Source: Sinonovacula constricta (taxonomy: Eukaryota > Mollusca > Bivalvia > Cardiida > Solecurtidae). Taken from it: a stretch of DNA of 64,000 nt. Numbering within the stretch: the stretch's first letter is position 1; every line of letters begins with the position of its first letter. The position numbers were made by a program, and so were the translations under genes. Under the pieces are notes generated by a model. The model was not told where the DNA came from. It saw nothing but the letters and a program-made list of their open reading frames with translations, and made no database searches. Shown in pieces: positions 56,398 to 64,000 of this stretch. Location of the stretch: the NCBI GenBank assembly GCA_007844125.1, contig CM017567.1:35672957-35736956 (forward strand), written 5' to 3'.

Positions 56398-58245
56398 AAA
56401 GTTAAAGTACGGAAAGTATCAGTTTTATTGCCCGTGTTGAACATTCAATTTTAATTAAATTAACGTTGCAAATATTACTCTGGCAAAATTATTGATACAG
56501 TTCAGTCACGATTCTACGAATGTCTATCGGTCGTTAAAAATGCAAATGTTAAAAATTGATAACAGCAAAATTTACCTCTTAAATATATAATACAATAATA
56601 CATAAATAAAGTAAAGGTTAACTGAACTCACCTCACCTTCAGCATCAACAAGAAGGCTTCATAATACTATCACTTACAAATCACAATGAAAAAGAATCAT
56701 TAACTCAAAACACAAAATGACGGAAGTTCTATTTCACAATCTTGAAAGTTCCATATCTAACGTAGTAAGTAAGATATTACGACAACTTCCTATAATTAGC
56801 GTCTAGCTAGCCAAATATGTTTATATGTTTTATCCTGGGATTAAATAATCTCCATGTACATGTACGCAATGTTTACAATTTTACAGAACACATTCCCAGT
56901 TGTGTAATACCAAACTCAACACTTTGTCTTGCCGCACACAATCTGCATAGCACGTGCAGACCTACCCAAGCTATCACAGTCACCAGTCCCTTGACACGTG
57001 TCGTCTGATTTCTTTATAGTCTGATAGATTTAGCTAGGAAGGGATTGTGGAGGGAAGAGAGTAAAATAAAAGTTTATAAACAGTTCTTTAATGTGACGTT
57101 TATTGTGATGAAATTAAAATATATGTATCTTAAATAGAATAGAATATCAGTGTAAAATAATACGTAGGCAACGATGTGAAAGATTTAAATGACTTCACAA
57201 CATACCTTTTAAAACGTGCACCTTTTTTCCGAACCCTAGATCTCCAAAAGGTAAAGACATATCTAAAAAAATGTCACCAGATTCGTGCTCTGCACCCAAA
57301 ATGTTACCTGGTTAGGGCTAAGCAATTAGAAACGTTGGCGAGTTAGAAAAATTGTTATTGTAAAAACTACCTTCATTTAAAAGCAGCACAGCTACTATTT
57401 GTCTCAATACAAAAATAACAGAAACCACTTTTCAGCACCACTATTTCGAACATTTTGAAAAGAAAATCAAAAATGATAAAATGCCGAAAAAGAGCCGTTA
57501 TTTAGTAAATACTGAATACACGTACACATATAGGCACCGTAGATTCGACGTCAACAGTCGACAGACACAATTTCCTTTAAAAGCTTAGTAATTTTTAAGC
57601 TAACATGTTTGTATTTTCACAACTCTACCCCTTTACTTGGTTGGTGGATGGGGGGATGCATTCCCAACCCACATGGACCCCCCCCCCCCCCACCCCCACT
57701 CCTGAATCCATCACTGGATGGAATTAAGGAACCTCAAGAAAAAGAAAACGTAGCAATACTGATAGGGTGAATTAAATTTTAACAGAAAAAATGCAAAATG
57801 CTCTTAAGGGGTAATAGAAATGATTTCTGTATATAAATTGCAAGTTTTCTCATCCAAGACTCTTACAGTGACATAAACATTAATTTAATAATTGTACTGG
57901 ACTATTTTATAACATATTTATCCACAATTATTTACTTTTGATTTATGCATGTATAACTAATAGTATCCCTTGCATTTGTTTTATCTTTGTTACCGATTGA
58001 AAAACAATCAAAACATTTTAATTCAAAGATCAATAAGAGCTTATCATATCTGTCGTTTTAAATGCAATATTTAGGCTGTTTATTATTGCCTTTTAGCACT
58101 CAATATATATGAATACTGTTTCCCACACAAATGTCCTACGTATATTATTATTTTAAAATAGAAAACATCCATCTACGTTTTTAGTTGTTTTAATGTTTAT
58201 TTGATATAATTTTACTGTTTATAGACAGTTTACATAAATATGACG
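56398..58245. other. Unit 4 spacer up to the TG tract
   Basis: Shares AAATGACGGAAGTTCTATTT, CAAACTCAACACTTTGTCTT and ATGTATCTTAAATAGAATAG with other units up to about 57310. The stretch 57310-57720 is specific to this unit and holds a C-run (57678-57691). From about 57720 the sequence rejoins unit 1 (ACTGATAGGGTGAATTAA). No gene is supported. Confidence 0.5.
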
Positions 58246-58499
<254 letters not shown>

Positions 58500-58814
58500 T
58501 TGTTGTTTTTGTTTTTTATTACGTCTGCATCACATACATGTACATTCACAGCCATTACTAGCCAGGGACGTAGCGTAGACGAATTAAATGTTGTTCAGGT
58601 TTCTTCTTAATTTCGTATGTTGTTGTAATTTTGTTGACATGTTGCAATTTGATATAATTTATAATCTGCATTGTAGTTTTTTGTTTGTTGTTGTTTTTTT
58701 TTTTTTTTTTTTTTTTTTTTTGTTTTTTTTTATGTTTGTTGTGTTTTGGTAATTTGCGGTTAAGAAATAAGACACATGCAAAATCAAATGAATTTTCCAT
58801 AAATTAAATTAATT
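58500..58814. other. Insert after the TG tract of unit 4
   Basis: Contains ATTACTAGCCAGGGACGTAG near 58554 and a T-run at about 58697-58721. A repeat-derived insertion is likely; no family assigned. Confidence 0.4.
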
Positions 58815-59245
58815 ACCGATCCAAATATAACAAAGCGAAAAGTCGAAATATATGCATTCCTTAAAAAACCTTCGGTGAAGCAAGAAATAATTCTTATTGA
58901 CATGTAATGTTATATATAAAGGTATGTATGTTCCCTGGTTACTTTCTGAAGGAAATGCCGAAGTTCTCATTTAATTAACAGCGCCCATGTTTTTGGTTGA
59001 AAAAATGGACTCTTGATCCGTGAGTCCTGGGTTCAAACCACAAACTTGGCACGAGAGGTTAGTCTATGAGAAAGGCTATTTACTATGCATTGCTCCATGT
59101 AGTTAATACCTCAGTACTGGTTCTACCCAGGAAGTGAGTTAAAGGACCATCATGGAAATAATGGTTAAGGTCTCTTTCTTGTCATGTCCTTGGAACTAAC
59201 CTGAATGACCCCAGTGCTCTTCCAATAACGTCACAGGCACGTTTG
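58815..59245 (+). mobile_element. tRNA-like SINE-derived segment after the TG tract, unit 4
   Basis: AATATAACAAAGCGAAAAGT, then CCTGGGTTCAAACCAC and GGCACGAGAGG. Same element as at 24240 and 42290. Confidence 0.5.
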
Positions 59246-60409
59246 TAGGATCTTTGTTCTGGTCTGGTCTGTTCTGTTATAGAGGTAAAAAGTAAATATT
59301 TGATTGTGAAAACAATATATGATTTTTGTTCTTTCTGGCAGTTAATTAACTATACAGATAATGACGTAGGCTTAGTTCCGCGTCCTTAGTTACGGCTGCC
59401 AAGAATTAAGAGTAATTACCTTTCAATGGAGAAACTTAATGACAAACCTCTAAATTACAACATAGTTAAAACACCATGTAATGTGTCTTAACCACAGAAT
59501 GTGTAACGAAACTAGTATTTTTCATTCTTTTGTCAGCCACCATCAACCATTTAAAGATGATATCTGATAGTTTAGACACACATTTATTAAAAAACGGTCC
59601 TACAGAATGTTGATCATTGATATTTTCCAAGATCTGTGCGAACAGTGAAGCACACATTCTCACACGGCAATGCAAGTGAAATTAAATGTCTAATTCTTAA
59701 TTTGTAGTTTGTTTTCATGTGTGACCATGTTATGAAAGTAAGGAAGACTAACAGGGATTCAACACGCAGATGTTTACTGTACCTTCCAGACAAGTAAGTC
59801 CCTATTTCATCTGCATCCAGGCCAGAACTTGAAGCACAGGCTCTAGGCTAATCCTTTCTTGATGGAACCAGTGATTGTTGGCGGAGATTTTACAATCCGG
59901 GTTCAGACCCTGGACCTGAAATACCAGTCCTTTAAAATACTCGCAATGTTTAAACTGAAATGAGTATTATGCCTATTGTTTAGGATGTCTGGTATATGGG
60001 GTAGGACATGATGGGTCTTCTGGTTTAACTAATGTTACTTTCTAATAATGTTTTGGTAAAAGGAGATTAAATATTGATATATCGTTAAAACTCTAGGTAT
60101 ATTGAAATATATTACAATGTTGTAAAGTGTTCTATATGGAACTGTGGATCTTTTACCAAGAATAGACAAAATGACAGAAGAGACAGAATGAGTAAATCAC
60201 AGGTGAATATAACTAGTAGAAAAATACTCAAGAAAGAAAATTAAAAAAATGAGAGAAATGAAGGAATGAAATGCAGTAAGAACGAAAATCAAATAAATAC
60301 AGATATAGAGAATGGGAAAGAACAACAAACTTTGACTAGATACAACAAACACACGAAGGAAGAAAAACAGCACATGTGAAACTATGCGCAAGGATGAAAC
60401 ACGAAAGGA

Positions 60410-60480
60410 AGAAAACAAAAAATAGAAAGACAGAAAGAAAGAAAAGAAAGAAAGAAAGAGAGAAAGAAAGAAAGAAAGAC
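60410..60480 (+). repeat. (GAAA)n-rich purine tract, unit 5
   Basis: GAAA repeats with few interruptions, as in units 2 and 4. Confidence 0.85.
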
Positions 60481-60841
60481 ATTGCCTCGAGAAAAAGTCG
60501 CTGTGCTAAATTGTAAAGTTCATTTATACATGTGGGGAGAATGTCGTCTGGCTGATTTGTGGTGCGCCAGTGGTTCTAGCCAGACATTTGTTTATACGGT
60601 GAGGGTGTGGAGTCCTTATAAACAAATGTTAACCATAAAAGCGATGTTTATTTATGTGTATTCAAAATAACTGTAACTACTTTTTCATTTAAAAAGACAC
60701 ATATTGCCTTTTTTCTATCACATGTTCTAGTATTAAATGTGACCAAGAAGTTATTTGTTATTGTTACATATTTTCAATCGTTCTATATATTTAAATATAG
60801 TTCTTGTAAGTATCTGGCTGTATCGCAATTAGTGTTAGGTT

Positions 60842-61245
60842 TTAAATCTGTTATCCGACAGTTTGGATCAAATATATTTTTCTCAAATAACCAAATAACT
60901 CATTATTAGCTGAAAATGTCCTGTAAAATGCTGCTCATGGATGCCCTAGATGAGTGTAAGCAGTGAAACATAAACCCCCATTCCTAATTGCAAACAGGTA
61001 TTTCCCATCTGAGCCACGCTGCAGGTATATCTATTTTTAACTAAGAAAACCACGTGACAACTCGCGATTTGAACGACCTTTTAGAGTGTTTAATCGATTT
61101 GTACTGTCAAACAATATAGATGGTTTCACAACCATCTTAATACTGATACTTAAGTATGATTTATGCAGAAATGATGCCCAAATTCCACAAAGCTTTGGTA
61201 AGCTATTATTACATGAATTTGCAAACTGTCGGATACCAACTTTAA
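60842..61245 (+). mobile_element. TTAA-bounded MITE-like element, unit 5 (internally deleted)
   Basis: Same termini as in units 2 and 4, but about 90 bp shorter. The deletion lies after AAACCACGTGACAACTC. Confidence 0.6.
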
Positions 61246-61951
61246 GGTTTGTGAATTAATTTTCTTTTGAAAGTGTCAAAGGGAAATAACATTGATTAAC
61301 ATCTGAATATTGCAATTCGGGTTTTTTCCCTTCAAATAAGTGCCAACCTTTAAATCTAAACGGGCCGTTCTGACAACTTCCGTCGGATCATGGTAGAGAA
61401 TAAATAATATTAACACAAAAACTTATACAAAAGAAAAACAGCAACGAGTATTAGTGTAACGTGGTATTCAAGGGCGTAGCTAGGCCTGGTATAATATGCA
61501 CGCCTGGCCGCTGGGTGGCGGGGGCGGGGGGAGGGGCGGTATTGCGATATCGTGAATATTTACAATGTCTTCAAATGCGTCAGACACCCATCCTGCTGTG
61601 TCGTATACCAAGTATGTTTAAAGGTGAGGTTAAAGACTTATGTCGAACAATATAAGAATATATTAGAAGATAATAGAAGTGGTGCGGTAAAACCAAGTAA
61701 TCAGTTTAAGTGTCATATTCAGAAGAGCCATATTGATCATGACTTATACTGTGTAACAATTGAGATAGTGCTCAAAACGAATACCACCTCTAATAGCATT
61801 TTAAATGGTAATTTATTTATCCAGTCTAATCGATTATGCATAACACATGCATGTTAACATGGCGTCTTGAATGCAAGTTGTTTCATATTTTTTATTTTTA
61901 AATTTTAAAGATTTTAGCTGGAATAGGTCCACGGATAAACATCGTGGAAAT

Positions 61952-61955
<4 letters not shown>

Positions 61956-62021
<66 letters not shown>

Positions 62022-62035
62022 GTGTCTCCCTTTCT
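61956..62035 (+). repeat. (TC)n microsatellite, unit 5
   Basis: The longest CT run of the four units, about 58 nt, then TTTCTCTGTGTCTCCC. Confidence 0.95.
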
Positions 62036-62571
62036 GAAAGTAAAATAGCCGAGGTGATCAAAATGTGTAAGAGAGTTACAGTTCGCAAGGCAACCGTACA
62101 TAATGAAAGAAAGAGAGAAAGAGACGGGATTTCTTAATACGATTAAATAAAATGGACAGTTAAATAAAGAATATTCACTTTCATTTGATCTCCTTAAATG
62201 TCATTTCTATTAAAATCAAATTAACAAAGTGCAGCGTTGCAAATATTGCATTAAAGCAACATCATTTACCGGTGGAAGAAGATACAGCCTGGGCAGAACC
62301 ACCAGCTTTCGGTAGTTGGATCTGATATCGGAAAAAACATACCAATTCTTAATAATGTTAGCAATACTGACATGCAAAAGTCATAAATTAGAACTGAATT
62401 CTTTTATCAATTAGGTATCGAATGTATGCTGTTAGTCTGCTATAGCAAATGAAACCAACAAGTTCTATTCTGTTCTATATAGCGAGACCACAAAGGTGCG
62501 AAATTACTTTGACGTCGCCTTTTGAAAATGGGTAGGGATTAAATATTAGTTCCAAATTGTCGCTAATGTAT

Positions 62572-62646
62572 CACCTCCATAGCGCAGTGGTTAGTGCATC
62601 TGACTGGCGATACAGAAAGTCGTGGGTTCGAATCCCACCAGCGTCA
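62572..62646 (+). mobile_element. tRNA-like SINE head, unit 5
   Basis: Intact A-box and B-box as in units 2 and 4. Confidence 0.7.
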
Positions 62647-62689
62647 CTTGTGGGTGCTGTCCGTTGAGTAAACGACAGGTAAGTGTGAG

Positions 62690-63035
62690 TTAAGTGTAAG
62701 TGTAAGATGGTTGAGAGAATGAGTAAGTGGGTGCGGGTGGGTGTGAGAGTGTGGTGAAGGTGGGTGTGAGAGTGTGGTTAGTGGGTGAGTGTGGTGAGTG
62801 GGTGAGGGTGGGTGGATGTGAGAGTGTGGTGTGAGAGTCAGGGTGGTGAGAGTGTGGGTGAGACGTGAGTGTGTGGGTGGTAAGTACGGGTCATGGTGGT
62901 GGGAATGGGTCAAGGTGGGTGTGAGAGTGTGGGTGTGCGTATGTGTGAGAATGTGATGTGTGTGGGTGTGAGAGCTTGAGTGCGTGTGGTGTGGGAAGGT
63001 GTTAAAGTTGGTGTGTGTGATAGTGTGGTTGTAAA
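62690..63035 (+). repeat. GTGAG minisatellite, unit 5
   Basis: Same motif family. The CTCAC-rich partner follows at 63215-63360, with a local duplication of CTCACCAACATCCCGACCCG (63275-63320). Confidence 0.85.
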
Positions 63036-63360
63036 TATAAGAGCGTTTTACTACATTTTGAAAGAACATGTTTGAAACACATAAGTTTGACCAACAAACA
63101 CAGGCTTATTACATTGTTTTGAAATCGTAAAAAATAAGAAATTCTCACGATATCATTATGTGTGTTCCATAATATAGTTTTATTTATAACATCATCATTT
63201 TGAAACATACATACCCTTACTCTCACAAATCCCACCCATACTTTTACCGAAAAACCGACCCGACCCACACTCTCACCAACATCCCGACCCGCACTCTCAC
63301 CAACATCCCGACCCGCACTCTCAGACTCACAACAGACCCACACCCACAATCACAATCTCT

Positions 63361-64000
63361 CACCTTTAATCGCGCATTCTCACAGCAGAAAACAGTTTAA
63401 ATTCTAACAAAACTTGAATGACGAAGGAATATTACGCATCTATCTATTAAATTGTTACTGTTAAGTGTGTGATATTTAGTGCAGTCTGCCCTTGCATGCA
63501 AATTAATGCAGTTATGTTATATGAAAAGTAAGAATCATCAATTGATATTAGTAAGGTTCTAATTGCGATGTTGTCACATTTCTTACGTTTATTGTTTTAG
63601 CTTAGTTGGTTATTGTATTAAGAAATGAAAAAAAACACACTATAATAGATATTTAACAATATGGCCATTTCCTAGCTGAAATAGCATAAACATAACCGTT
63701 TAAAAATGATATTGCGTCTCAAAACTGATGTCACCAGATAAAAAGTTCCCTCCCCTGATTATCTACATCTTCCAATGCGACGTGAGCAGAGCGTTCTATA
63801 ATCACATGGGCTTGGGACATTAGTTTCCTTTATGTTTGGATATATACTTTAAGGAAATTCATGCTCCAAGCCCCTGAGGTTATGATAAAATCTCAAGGCA
63901 CTAGCAAAATTCTAAAGTAAATAAGTCGATATTAAATATTCCAATCACCGATTAATTAGGGTAAATAACTCTATTTAATTTTAAATTAATGCTTCAAAAC
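63361..64000. other. Unit 5 spacer, window end
   Basis: Landmarks GGCTTGGGACATTAGTTTCC and ACCGATTAATTAGGG as in units 2 and 3. The TTCCCGCCGAAATATAAC segment is deleted here. No gene is reached before the window ends. Confidence 0.5.

Larger units (their letters stand above)
60173..64000 (+). repeat. Array unit 5, partial (continues past the window)
   Basis: Starts at TGACAGAAGAGACAGAATGA and contains the (GAAA)n tract, TTAA element, (TC)n, tRNA-like head, minisatellite and CTCAC block. It reaches the segment that lies about 0.5-0.7 kb before exon 1 in other units. By position a fifth gene copy would be expected just beyond the window edge. Confidence 0.8.

Overview
This is animal nuclear DNA: AT-rich, intron-containing and crowded with tRNA-derived SINEs, hAT-type elements, microsatellites and tandem repeats. 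Several dispersed repeats look like ones I know from bivalve molluscs, such as the 'GGCCACGCCC...GCCATGTTTTT' tandem repeat near the left end and the 'AATAGCTCACC...CAGGTGAGCT' tail. A bivalve is my best guess, but it rests on recollection and no database search was run.

Layout. Positions 1-15.8 kb are gene-poor. They hold SINE copies in one orientation, an internally deleted hAT element (5408-6707) that still carries an open C-terminal transposase domain, a frameshifted hAT-like transposase pseudogene with an intron (about 7955-9895, minus strand), a minus-strand SINE with an 11-bp target duplication, and a promoter-like block at 13.5-13.74 kb. Positions 15.9-17.1 kb hold a diverged, inverted, gene-less remnant of the array unit that follows. 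A ~300-bp tandem repeat fills 17.83-18.57 kb.

From 18.57 kb to the window end the sequence is a head-to-tail array of five related units (about 18574-25617, 25618-44090, 44091-48982, 48983-60172 and 60173 to beyond 64000). Four units each contain one plus-strand two-exon gene of a family I do not recognise by name. The genes lie at 20039-21688, 30432-32202, 47308-48992 and 53743-55729. The spliced product has a short basic N-terminal exon, then a consensus-perfect PAM2 motif (LNPDAPEFTPRA, the peptide that binds the MLLE domain of poly(A)-binding protein), then 6, 8, 8 or 10 copies of a 30-residue charged helical repeat, then an acidic linker and a Cys-rich, basic C-terminal tail. The third copy has lost that tail through a deletion joined directly to the next unit. 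Each gene is preceded by a conserved cluster of CRE-like (TGACGT) sites.

Between the genes the units carry the same ordered repeats: a (GAAA)n tract, TTAA-bounded MITE-like elements in opposite orientations on either side of the gene, (TC)n, a tRNA-like SINE head followed by a GTGAG minisatellite, and a (TG)n-type tract. The TG tract is about 0.25 kb in unit 4, 0.58 kb in unit 1 and 7.3 kb in unit 2. Unit 2 also has a clean 885-bp hAT-type insertion that is absent from its sister units. The long open frames inside the TG tracts and antisense to exon 2 are by-products of repeat structure and are not annotated as genes.
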